A stretch of DNA of 64,000 nt, taken from contig NZ_JAEDAE010000006.1 in NCBI RefSeq assembly GCF_016056375.1, forward strand, positions 62,001 through 126,000, in the 5' to 3' direction. Position 1 is the first letter of the stretch, and each line of letters begins with the position of its first letter. The position numbers and the translations under genes are program-made. Below the pieces are notes generated by a model. That model was not told the origin of the DNA. It did not search any database and saw nothing but the letters and a program-made list of their open reading frames with translations. This stretch comes from Hymenobacter negativus. GTDB lineage: Bacteria > Bacteroidota > Bacteroidia > Cytophagales > Hymenobacteraceae. This document shows, piece by piece, positions 50,501 through 57,456 of the stretch.

Positions 50501-52067
50501 CAACCTGCCCAACCTGACCATCGGCGACACGCGCAGCGTGGCCAATGGCACCACTTACGGCAACGTGACGGTGCTGCCCGGCGGTACGGCCACCCTCGGC
50601 GGCCCGCTCGCGGCCCAGGGCGCTATCACGGTGCAAAGCGGCGGCATCCTCAACACCAACTGCCAGCCCGTGACGGGCCCGGCTACCTTCGCCCTGAACG
50701 CCGGGGCCGAGCTGCAAATCTGTGCGCCGGCCGGCATTGCGGCCAGCGGCAGCACCGGCGCGGTGCAGGTGACGGGCACCCGCACGTTCAGCTCCGATGC
50801 CATCTATACGTACACCGGCACGTTTACCAACGGGACCAACCAGCAGTCGGGCTCCGGCCTGCCGGCTACGGTGCGTAGCCTGAAACTCAACCTGGCCACG
50901 GCCACCGACTCGCTCCAGCTCAACAGCGACGTGACCGTGAACACCAGCCTCGTGCTCAGCCGCGGCGTGCTCAAAGGATACCTGCCCGATGGCTCGGGCG
51001 CGCACCTGCTCACGCTGGGCCGCAACGCCACCATCAGCGAAACCGCTACTAGCTTTGTGCTGGGCCAGGTGCAGTCGGCTACGCTCAGCTTCGTGGCCGA
51101 TGGCAATTCCACCGGTTTTGGCGGCTTGGGGCTTACCCTCACGGCGCACACCGCCGGCGGCGCGGCCCTGCCCGGCAGCACCTACGTGGTGCGCACCACG
51201 GGCACGCCGGTTTACGGCGTCACGCCCGCGGCCGGGGCCAATGCCGGCATCACCAGCCGCAGCATCCGCCGCCAGTACCGCATCGTGCCCACCACCGAAA
51301 CCGGCCTCAACATGGACCTGGTATTCGGTTACTCGCCCACCACGGCCGAACTGAACGGCATCCCCGCCGCCAACCTGCAGCTGTTCAGCCGACCCATTGC
51401 TGGCGGCCTGTGGCGGCCCGAAGGTGGCACCGCCAGCGCCAACAACGTCACCCTGACCGGTCTCACCCACCTCTCCGACTGGACGCTGGGCAACAAGGCT
51501 GCGCCGCTGCCCGTCACCCTCACCCGCTTTGATGCCGAGCGCCAGGGCCAGCAGGCCCTGCTCACCTGGGCCACGGCTACCGAGCAGAACAGCAAGGGCT
51601 TTGCCGTGCAGGCTTCGGCCGATGGCCGCGAGTTCCGCACGTTGGGCTTCGTGCCCAGCCGCCAAGCCAGCAGCAGCCAGGCCCAGTCTTACCAGTTCCT
51701 GACGGCTGCGGATAATCTGACCGGTACTGTCTATTTCCGTTTGCAGCAGGTCGATTTAGATGGCAGCAGCACCTTCACCGCTCCCAAAGCCGTGGTGTTT
51801 GGTACCGGCAACGCTTCTATCCTAATCGCCAGCCCCAACCCTTTTTGGGAAACCCTGACGCTGACCACTCAGGCTGCCTCGGCCGGGGTTGTTCCGCTGA
51901 CATTCACCGATGCTACCGGCCGCACTGTCCTCAAGCAGTTGGTGGAAGTGCCCGCTGGTTTGGCCAAGCTGCCCATTATCAATCTTTCGTCCCTGCCCCG
52001 CGGGATATATGTGCTGCATATCACGCTGGACGGTAAGGCCCAGCATTTGAAACTAGTGAAAGAATGA
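47502..52067 (+). CDS. Very large T9SS-exported multi-domain surface protein
   Basis: A 1,521-aa secreted protein. After the signal peptide (MLKLLLAAGSTTARKRGLGL ... GAWAQ) come: module A1 (~40-246), three fibronectin-III-like domains (~250-520), module A2 (~522-716), one fibronectin-III-like domain (~720-808), module A3 (~809-997), a beta-helix-like stretch (TYGNVTVLPGGTATLGGPLA ... NSDVTVNTSLVLSRGVLKGY, ~1000-1290), a domain with LPVTLTRFDAERQGQQALLT (~1325-1430) and a T9SS type A sorting domain (ASPNPFWETLTLTTQ to ALPRGIYVLHI-like LSSLPRGIYVLHITLDGKAQ). Modules A1-A3 match the module in the 7.4-kb protein: each has a WxLTxxx start, TASxxTL, YEEFTVTAAPG and LRxDSLxF. The operator-like motif lies upstream. 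Role at the cell surface unknown; a pectin-related role is inferred from the shared motif. Confidence 0.8.
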   Translation: MLKLLLAAGSTTARKRGLGLHVALLLLTGVGLPFGAWAQSVPVAQWALTSNNASTYTAPGLTAGTPTLKRLVASANATVLANSATYGQATAPTADGLWTTPGGTLSRKYYQQFTITAGTASSVRLDSLVLTEAYYATGSNAKLAVVFSKTGFTTNDSTEIAGTGTVNNGALTFPSTGLGGFAKAVGVAQNNAGPTAPTNTYRLALNTTGGVTLAAGQTLSIRLYNSCGSTSNGKYVMLKNLAAVGQVLSVGTITTTTAQVSFATPAAGGYTYGISTSPAGGTAALTTAPSVGNNYVATYTLSGLTSATAYAATVTATPAGSPAGPTVPAITSPTFTTTNANCPDVSSVAVGSITQTGASVSFTPGSGNASFVVTYTPSGGSTTTVSPNPTASPVALTGLTGGTAYTVTVQSVCASGSGTAQATTFTTLTCADPSGLAVSGITSTSASLAFTPGSGNSSYTVSYYPTGSPGAAMTVSPAPTASPVALSGLTPATNYTVTLQSTCANGAVGNVLTRTFTTRLTSSPVLQQFPLTANASDDPTVRSAGVTASTATLTPSTTTPLVLSDGSSKDGESTYLPAYSALGQGIAPNADGTGWNGTVSLTRYEEFTVTAAPGGSVRADSLVFSAGGYGSTMNVSVAYSTDGFATAGTFIAGSQATPVALNKVSSNGYSVLRLPLAGTTGVTVAAGNIISFRLYYALGTSSNRHALTKNLYVTGVATAACPAATALSISNVTAAGAQLNFTPGAGNTSYTVTLTPQGGTTTTLTPAPTASPVALTGLDASTTYTATLQTNCGGTPGYVQSVSFTTPAANSAVLQQWPLTADNTDNAVVRSYAVAASTPTLAGLAASTNTASSSPPIPANSTTYAQAVAPAGNGGGWSSSLSNTVYEEFTLTAASGDNLRVDSLTFTTAFYNTGNGRIAVAYSLDGFGTSSFVLGTLGAPVTANNYNSSGFGTYRLALGGLTRSSGQTLSVRFYYAAGTSSSGRYALLRNVYFSGEGFVNNLPNLTIGDTRSVANGTTYGNVTVLPGGTATLGGPLAAQGAITVQSGGILNTNCQPVTGPATFALNAGAELQICAPAGIAASGSTGAVQVTGTRTFSSDAIYTYTGTFTNGTNQQSGSGLPATVRSLKLNLATATDSLQLNSDVTVNTSLVLSRGVLKGYLPDGSGAHLLTLGRNATISETATSFVLGQVQSATLSFVADGNSTGFGGLGLTLTAHTAGGAALPGSTYVVRTTGTPVYGVTPAAGANAGITSRSIRRQYRIVPTTETGLNMDLVFGYSPTTAELNGIPAANLQLFSRPIAGGLWRPEGGTASANNVTLTGLTHLSDWTLGNKAAPLPVTLTRFDAERQGQQALLTWATATEQNSKGFAVQASADGREFRTLGFVPSRQASSSQAQSYQFLTAADNLTGTVYFRLQQVDLDGSSTFTAPKAVVFGTGNASILIASPNPFWETLTLTTQAASAGVVPLTFTDATGRTVLKQLVEVPAGLAKLPIINLSSLPRGIYVLHITLDGKAQHLKLVKE

Positions 52068-52092
52068 GATTTATTTGCTGATACTTATTAAA

Positions 52093-52130
52093 CAAAAGGC
52101 CGCTCCTGGATTCAGAAGCGGCCTTTTTGC
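52093..52130. terminator. Terminator between convergent surface-protein genes
   Basis: AAAAGGCCGCT pairs with AGCGGCCTTTTT (loop CCTGGATTCAGA), followed by T in both directions. Stop codons lie within about 30 bp on each side. Confidence 0.85.
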
Positions 52131-52146
52131 TGGATTTATTTTTAGC

Positions 52147-53346
52147 TTACTCAACTGCCAGTTGCTGGCTGGCCGACTGCCCCCCTGCCATTACGCGCAG
52201 CGTGTAAAGCCCGGAAGCAACGCCCGATAAATCAAATGAAGCCCGGGTTTCGGTTCCAGCCAGTGGTAGGATGATGGTACGCACCTGCTGACCCAACCCA
52301 TTCAGCAGCACCATCCGGGCCTGCGTGGCACCGGCCACGGCCGGCAGCACTAGGCTGACCGCGCGCTGCGCCGGGTTGGGGAATACTTCCAGCCTGCCGC
52401 TACCCAGCGCCGCTCGGGAGGCTAGTGCCCCCCGGAAGGAATAGGTGATGGGCGCGCCGGCCGTGTAGGTAACGGCAGTGCCGCTACCGCACAAGCTCCG
52501 TACCTGCACGGAATATGTACGGCCGGGCACCAGGCCGGTAATAATGATGGGTGATGCGGTAGAAGTCACCTGCCGCACCGAGTCGTTGGGCACGTAATAC
52601 GTCACGGTGAACCGGGTATTGTTGGCTCCCGATGTGAAGCTGACCGCGGCCGTGGTGGCGCTGGTGGCCGTTACCACCACATTGGTAACCGCGCCACAGG
52701 GCACCGCCACCGTGGGGGTACGGAAGGTGAGGCCTGCTGGGACCGAAGTAGCGCCGCTGCAGTTGCTGAAAACCCGCACCACGTATTGTGTGCCGGGCGA
52801 CAAGCCGCTGAGCCCGATTGGTGAGCCGGTCACGGTCTGCGTGACGGCATTGATGCTGTCGCCCCAAGCATAGTAAACTATGCGGTAGCTACCGGCCCCG
52901 GCGGCCCCATTAAAGGTGATGGACGCCGTCGTGGTAGTCAAGCCCGCAATGGCTAACCCGGTTGGCGCCGCGCAGCCCGTATTAGGATTGGAACCACTGC
53001 CCGTAGTCAGAAACCCAATCCAGGGCGAGGCCGTGGTAAGGCCGCCCGCGCAGTTGCTCTGCACCGACACCCGGTACCAGCGTCCGGCCACGAGGCCCGT
53101 CAGCATCACCGGCGACGTGGTGGTATTGACGTTAGTGATGCCCGCCGCCGTGCTGTCGATAGAATAAAAGCGCACCGTGTAGCTGGCGGCCGTGGCCGAA
53201 GGCGTGAAACTAACCACCGCACTGGTATTGGTTATGTTGCGGGTAATGACGTTGGTCGGGGGCGCGCAGGTCTGGGCTTGGGCGGCGGGTACCAGCCACC
53301 CCAACGCAACGGCCAGCATGACCAAAAAAGGCGTAAAGTTTTTCAT
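52147..53346 (-). CDS. T9SS-exported protein with three fibronectin-III-like domains
   Basis: A 399-aa secreted protein with signal peptide (MLAVALGWLVPAAQAQ). Three repeats of about 90 aa each begin with a Cys-x-Pro turn: CAPPTNVITRNITNTSAVVS, GCAAPTGLAIAGLTTTTASI and CGAVTNVVVTATSATTAAVS, each followed by the fibronectin-III pattern SYTVRFYSID, YRIVYYAWGD, FTVTYYVPND. The end is a T9SS type A sorting domain (LEVFPNPAQRAVSLVLPAVA; GVASGLYTLRVMAGGQSA). It is a probable surface protein of unknown partner and has no operator motif upstream. Convergent with the 1,521-aa gene. Confidence 0.8.
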   Translation of the reverse strand: MKNFTPFLVMLAVALGWLVPAAQAQTCAPPTNVITRNITNTSAVVSFTPSATAASYTVRFYSIDSTAAGITNVNTTTSPVMLTGLVAGRWYRVSVQSNCAGGLTTASPWIGFLTTGSGSNPNTGCAAPTGLAIAGLTTTTASITFNGAAGAGSYRIVYYAWGDSINAVTQTVTGSPIGLSGLSPGTQYVVRVFSNCSGATSVPAGLTFRTPTVAVPCGAVTNVVVTATSATTAAVSFTSGANNTRFTVTYYVPNDSVRQVTSTASPIIITGLVPGRTYSVQVRSLCGSGTAVTYTAGAPITYSFRGALASRAALGSGRLEVFPNPAQRAVSLVLPAVAGATQARMVLLNGLGQQVRTIILPLAGTETRASFDLSGVASGLYTLRVMAGGQSASQQLAVE

Positions 53347-53507
53347 AAGTACAGAAAAAAAAGAAGTTGAGGAACAATCATAAGCCGGGCGGCCGCGCTG
53401 TGCTTTTCTTCCAGACTAACCCGCACCGCAAAAGGCTTCCAGTTATATCGGATTCTTCCCAATATAGTTACCCAACGTCCTGTCCTTAAACCCGTTAATT
53501 AAATAAC

Positions 53508-53558
53508 TTATCTAAAAAAAGGCCGCTCCCGAACTCGGAAGCGGCCTTTTTTAGATAA
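53508..53558 (-). terminator. Terminator after the acyl-CoA dehydrogenase gene
   Basis: TTATCTAAAAAAAGGCCGCT pairs with AGCGGCCTTTTTTAGATAA (inner loop CCCGAACTCGGA, with one mismatch). It lies about 40 bp past the minus-strand stop at 53600. Confidence 0.85.
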
Positions 53559-53599
53559 GAAATCCATGAAATATGCCGTTAATCCGGCAAATCCATGCT

Positions 53600-55390
53600 T
53601 TAAACGGCGTATTCGTTGGCGGTAATCAGCTTGGCAGCGATGCGGCGGCGCGACTCCTTCACGTTGATGAGCTCCGTTTTGGTGAAGCGCTTCAGGCCCA
53701 TGAGCAGCAGGCGCTGCTCGTCGCCCTCGGCCATGCTGCCGATGGCGTCCTTGCCGGCTTTCTCCACGATGTCCACGGCATCGGCCAGGTACACGCGGGC
53801 GATATCAATTTCCACGGCCATAGCTTCTTCGCCTTTGGCCGCAGCTTCCTTCTCCACGCGGAGCAGGGTGCTCTCGGCGATGTAGGTTTTGATGGCCATA
53901 TCAGCGATGTTCATCAGCAGCTCCTGCTCTTTGGCGAGGGTGGCGGTGAACTTCTGCACGGCCGAGCCGGCCACCATCAGGACGGCCTTTTTCAGGTTGG
54001 CGATGGTTTTCAGCTCCTTGCTGAACAGGCCGGTTTCCTCTTCCTGGCTCATGCTCGGGATGCTCATCAACTCCTGCTGCACGGCCTGGGCCGGGCCCAT
54101 CAGGTCGATTTCGCCTTTCAGGCCCTTCTTCAGAATCATGTCAACGGCCAGCAGGCGGTTGATTTCGTTGGTGCCCTCGAAGATGCGGTTGATGCGCGAA
54201 TCCCGGTAAGCGCGGTCCATCGGGTAGTCGGCCGAGAAGCCGTAGCCACCGTAAATCTGCACGCCCTCGTCCACCACGTAGTCGAGCACTTCCGAGCCTT
54301 CTACTTTCAGGATGGCGCACTCCACGGCAAACTCGCGGGCCGCGCCCAGCAGCGCCTCGTTGGCGCCTTTGCCCTCGGCCATGAGCTGCTGCTCCATGCG
54401 GTAGATGTCGGAACCTGCGCGGTAAATGGCCGATTCTACGGCGTAGATGCGGATGGCCTGCTGCGCCAGCTTGTAGCGAATGGCGCCGAACTTTGAGATG
54501 GGCATCTTGAACTGCACCCGCTCGTTAGCATACTTCACGCTCAAGTCGGCGGCCATTTTGGTGGCGCCCAGGCAGGCGGCGGCCAGCTTGATGCGGCCGA
54601 TGTTTAGCACGTTGAAGGCGATGAGGTGGCCTTTGCCAATTTCGCCCAATACGTTTTCTTTCGGCACCTGCGCATCGGTCAGGAACACCTGACGGGTCGA
54701 AGAACCCTTGATGCCCATCTTGTGCTCCTCGTTGCCGAGGCTCAGGCCGGGCGTGTTTTTTTCCACGATGAAGCCGGTAAACTTGTCACCGTCAATCTGG
54801 GCAAACACGATGAATACGTCGGCAAAGCCGGCGTTCGTAATCCACATCTTCTGGCCGTTCAGCACGTAGTGCGTGCCCTCGGCATTGAGCACGGCCTTCG
54901 TCTTAGCGCCCAACGCGTCGGAACCGGAGCCGGGCTCGGTGAGGCAGTACGCGCCCATCAGGGTGCCGTCGGTGAGGCCGGGCAGGTACTTGGCCTTCTG
55001 CTCGTCGTTGCCGAAGTACAGAATGGGCAGCATGGCGATGCCCGTGTGCGCCGCAAACGCCACCGGAAACGAGTGGCCACCGCCCACGCCCTCGGTCACG
55101 CGCAGGGCCGTAGTGAAGTCCATGTCCAACCCGCCGTACTGTTCCGGAATGCTCACGCCGAACAAGCCCAACTGGCCAGCCTTCTCCATCAGGCCACGCA
55201 TCAGGCCTTCCTCGTGGTTATCGAGGCGCTCGAGCAGGGGCTGCACTTCGGCGGCCACGAAATCCAGACAGGTCTGGTGCATCATGACCTGCTCTTCGGT
55301 AAAGTCGGCCGGGGTGAAGACGCTCTGGGCATCGGTCGGCTTGATAATGAATTCGCCGCCCTTCAGGGGGACTTGCTGCGTTACTTCCAT
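53600..55390 (-). CDS. fadE: Acyl-CoA dehydrogenase (long-chain, FadE-like)
   Basis: FAD-dependent enzyme for the first step of fatty-acid beta-oxidation. It is 596 aa, the length of the Bacillus FadE type, longer than the ~380-aa short-chain enzymes because of an extra C-terminal region. Visible parts: PEQYGGLDMDFTTALRVTEG (N-terminal domain), GAYCLTEPGSGSDALGAKTK and MWITNAGFADVFIVFAQIDG (middle domain, FAD contacts), and GGYGFSADYPMDRAYRDSRI followed by NRIFEGTNEINRLLAV (C-terminal domain). The C-terminus adds a helical bundle. Two MarR-type operators lie just upstream of its start. It has its own promoter region apart from the fadN-fadA genes. Confidence 0.93.
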   Translation of the reverse strand: MEVTQQVPLKGGEFIIKPTDAQSVFTPADFTEEQVMMHQTCLDFVAAEVQPLLERLDNHEEGLMRGLMEKAGQLGLFGVSIPEQYGGLDMDFTTALRVTEGVGGGHSFPVAFAAHTGIAMLPILYFGNDEQKAKYLPGLTDGTLMGAYCLTEPGSGSDALGAKTKAVLNAEGTHYVLNGQKMWITNAGFADVFIVFAQIDGDKFTGFIVEKNTPGLSLGNEEHKMGIKGSSTRQVFLTDAQVPKENVLGEIGKGHLIAFNVLNIGRIKLAAACLGATKMAADLSVKYANERVQFKMPISKFGAIRYKLAQQAIRIYAVESAIYRAGSDIYRMEQQLMAEGKGANEALLGAAREFAVECAILKVEGSEVLDYVVDEGVQIYGGYGFSADYPMDRAYRDSRINRIFEGTNEINRLLAVDMILKKGLKGEIDLMGPAQAVQQELMSIPSMSQEEETGLFSKELKTIANLKKAVLMVAGSAVQKFTATLAKEQELLMNIADMAIKTYIAESTLLRVEKEAAAKGEEAMAVEIDIARVYLADAVDIVEKAGKDAIGSMAEGDEQRLLLMGLKRFTKTELINVKESRRRIAAKLITANEYAV

Positions 55391-55424
55391 GACGGTTTGG
55401 GGTGGGGTGTGGAGTTGAAAAGTA

Positions 55425-55440
55425 TTAGGCTAGCCTACTA
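55425..55440. promoter_or_regulatory. MarR-type operator, copy 1 (acyl-CoA dehydrogenase)
   Basis: TTAGGCTAGCCTACTA with the perfect 12-bp palindrome TAGGCTAGCCTA (55426-55437). It lies 35 bp upstream of the acyl-CoA dehydrogenase start and matches the sites at 55493 and 60465. Confidence 0.65.
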
Positions 55441-55492
55441 GTTAGAGAAACAAAAGGCCGGCGGGTTTAGTGTTGCAAGGTAAGAAAAAATG

Positions 55493-55508
55493 TTAGGCGT
55501 GCCTACTA
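55493..55508. promoter_or_regulatory. MarR-type operator, copy 2 (acyl-CoA dehydrogenase)
   Basis: TTAGGCGTGCCTACTA, palindrome TAGGC-GT-GCCTA. Its spacing from copy 1 is 68 bp, so both may be bound together. Confidence 0.65.
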
Positions 55509-55579
55509 TATCAGCGAAAGAAAACCCCGGTGGGACGGGGCATTTCTTCTCGAACTTGTAATGTGGCAACCGCTTGGAA

Positions 55580-56119
55580 TCAGGGTTTATCCCTTAACTC
55601 ATCCAGAGCACCGCTTTTAATTTTCTCTTGGATGTCTTTGTATTGATACTGCATAAACGCTGCAATTGCCGACAAATAACTTACCTGGGTAGTCACAGGC
55701 AACTTATTCTGCTTCAAGAAGCCACTGTAATCAGCGAGAATCTCCGGCACCGACCCGTTTCTCAGAATTACGACCTTGCCTTTTTGATTAATGAAGAGCT
55801 GCCCAGAATCATGGACGTTCAAAATAAACATGTAGACACCGTCTGTAAACTGCTTCTGTGAACGGTTTAGGACATTGTAAACAGGAACATATACGTATGT
55901 CTCGCCTATTGTCATCGGGCTACCATCGCGCTTCTCGATGTATTGGTATAGTTGAGCAAGGGCAGAAGCAGGCAATTTAACTGCCTCTTTGGCGGCAAAA
56001 TCAAAATGCTGTGCCTGCGCACTTTGTGCACCAAATGTTAAGAGCAGCAGTGAAACACCTCTATCGACACATGGTATTTGATTACTACTGCGGTAAAGAT
56101 GCTTCACTGCGTTCAGCAT
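55580..56119 (-). CDS. Hypothetical secreted protein whose start codon lies inside a dispersed repeat
   Basis: A 179-codon frame. The first nine residues (MLNAVKHLY) are just translated repeat sequence (see the half-copy at 56092-56122); the part RGVSLLLLTFGAQSAQAQ after it is the end of a signal peptide. The mature region HFDFAAKEAVKLPASALAQL, YVYVPVYNVLNRSQKQFTDG and VYMFILNVHDSGQLFINQKG looks like a genuine folded protein but is not a family I know. No other in-frame ATG or GTG exists before the signal peptide, so the native 5' end may have been replaced when the repeat arrived. It may be a pseudogene or may now use the repeat's ATG. It lies between fadE and fadA. Confidence 0.55.
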   Translation of the reverse strand: MLNAVKHLYRSSNQIPCVDRGVSLLLLTFGAQSAQAQHFDFAAKEAVKLPASALAQLYQYIEKRDGSPMTIGETYVYVPVYNVLNRSQKQFTDGVYMFILNVHDSGQLFINQKGKVVILRNGSVPEILADYSGFLKQNKLPVTTQVSYLSAIAAFMQYQYKDIQEKIKSGALDELRDKP

Positions 56120-56122
56120 GAC
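56092..56122. repeat. Half copy of the dispersed palindromic element
   Basis: GGTAAAGATGCTTCACTGCG then TTCAGCATGAC; compare the right arm at 33161-33192. Only one arm is present, so this is a truncated copy. It supplies the ATG of the gene ending at 55580. Confidence 0.85.
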
Positions 56123-56149
56123 GTTCCTTTTAGGGGACGATACAGAAAG

Positions 56150-57334
56150 CTACTTCAGCAGCTCGTAGATGCCGGCGACGCCCTGGCCGCCGCCCACGCA
56201 GGCCGTGACGATGCCGTACTTCTTGCCGCGCTCGCGCAGCTCATCGAAGAGCTGGATGCTGAGCTTAGCGCCTGAGCAGCCCAGCGGGTGGCCCAGAGCA
56301 ATTGCACCGCCGTTCACGTTCAGCTTTTCAGTATCAATGCCTAGCTCGCGCACCACCGCCAGCGACTGCGAGGCGAAGGCTTCGTTCAGCTCAAACAAGT
56401 CGATGTCGTCGAGTTTGAGGCCGGCTTGCTTGAGCACTTTCGGCACGGCTTTGATGGGGCCCATGCCCATGATGCGCGGGTCGACGCCTTCGGTGGCATA
56501 GTTCACCATGCGGGCGATGGGCTCCAGGTTCAGCTCCTTCACCATGCGTTCCGACATTACGAGTACGAAGGCCGCGCCGTCGGAAGTCTGGGAAGAGTTG
56601 CCGGCGGTCACAGTGCCGTTGGCGGCAAACACAGGCCGCAGCTTGCCCAGGGCTTCTACCGAGGTGTCGGCGCGGGGGCCTTCGTCGGTATCCACCACGT
56701 AGGAGCGGTTTTTCTTCTTACCAGTGGCCTGGTCCAGGTAGGTTTCCTCTACCGTAATGGGCACGATGCTCTTTTTGAACTTGCCCGCTTCGATGGCTTT
56801 GATGGCCTTCTGGTGCGAGTTGTAGGAGAATTCGTCCTGGTCCTGACGGCTGATTTTGTAGTCGTTGGCCACGGCTTCGGCGGTGAGGCCCATGCCCATG
56901 TAGTAGTCGGGGTGCGCCATCGCCAGCTTGTAGTTGGGCACGGTTTTCCAGCCTACGGTGGGCACCATACTCATGCTCTCGGTGCCGCCCGCGATGATGC
57001 AATCGGCCATGCCCGAGGAGATTTTGCCCACCGCCATGGCGATGGTTTCGACGCCGGAACCGCAGTAGCGGTTCACGATGAGGCCAGATACGTTGATGGG
57101 CAGGGCCAGCAGCGAAATCAGGCGGCCCATTTGCAGGCCTTGCTCAGCCTCCGGCACGGCGTTGCCGACGATTACATCGTCGATGCGCGTGGGGTCGAGG
57201 GCCGGCACCTGGGCCACGAGGTGTTTGATAACGGCAGCGGCGAGGTCGTCGGGCCGGGTGAAACGAAGACCACCCCGGGGGGCTTTGCCCACGGCCGTGC
57301 GGTAGCCGGCTACGATATATGCGGTGTTAGACAT
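56150..57334 (-). CDS. fadA: Acetyl-CoA C-acyltransferase (3-ketoacyl-CoA thiolase)
   Basis: Thiolase for the last step of beta-oxidation; 394 aa. Catalytic residues are in [20 protein letters not shown] (nucleophile Cys), [17 protein letters not shown] (catalytic His) and [17 protein letters not shown] (second Cys). The start [20 protein letters not shown] and the segment [20 protein letters not shown] are typical. It follows fadN by about 122 bp that contain a palindromic repeat, and it is likely read in the same operon under MarR control. Confidence 0.95.
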   Translation of the reverse strand: MSNTAYIVAGYRTAVGKAPRGGLRFTRPDDLAAAVIKHLVAQVPALDPTRIDDVIVGNAVPEAEQGLQMGRLISLLALPINVSGLIVNRYCGSGVETIAMAVGKISSGMADCIIAGGTESMSMVPTVGWKTVPNYKLAMAHPDYYMGMGLTAEAVANDYKISRQDQDEFSYNSHQKAIKAIEAGKFKKSIVPITVEETYLDQATGKKKNRSYVVDTDEGPRADTSVEALGKLRPVFAANGTVTAGNSSQTSDGAAFVLVMSERMVKELNLEPIARMVNYATEGVDPRIMGMGPIKAVPKVLKQAGLKLDDIDLFELNEAFASQSLAVVRELGIDTEKLNVNGGAIALGHPLGCSGAKLSIQLFDELRERGKKYGIVTACVGGGQGVAGIYELLK

Positions 57335-57344
57335 ATTATTTTGA

Positions 57345-57450
57345 TTGTCATCCTGAGTGCAGCGAAGGACCTTATCACGCCGGCGCTGCGGAGGTTTAAG
57401 ACGCTAACAAAGGCCGCCGTGATAAGATGCTTCCTTCGTCAGCATGACAA
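57345..57450. repeat. Dispersed palindromic element, diverged full copy inside the fad operon
   Basis: Arms 57345-57379 and 57418-57450 are imperfect reverse complements (unit TTGTCATCCTGAGTGCAGCG then AAGGACCTTATCACG) around a GC-rich loop. The right arm has lost a few bases (TTCGTCAGCATGACAA). It fills the whole gap between the fadN stop and the fadA start. Confidence 0.75.
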
Positions 57451-57456
57451 ATTGAA

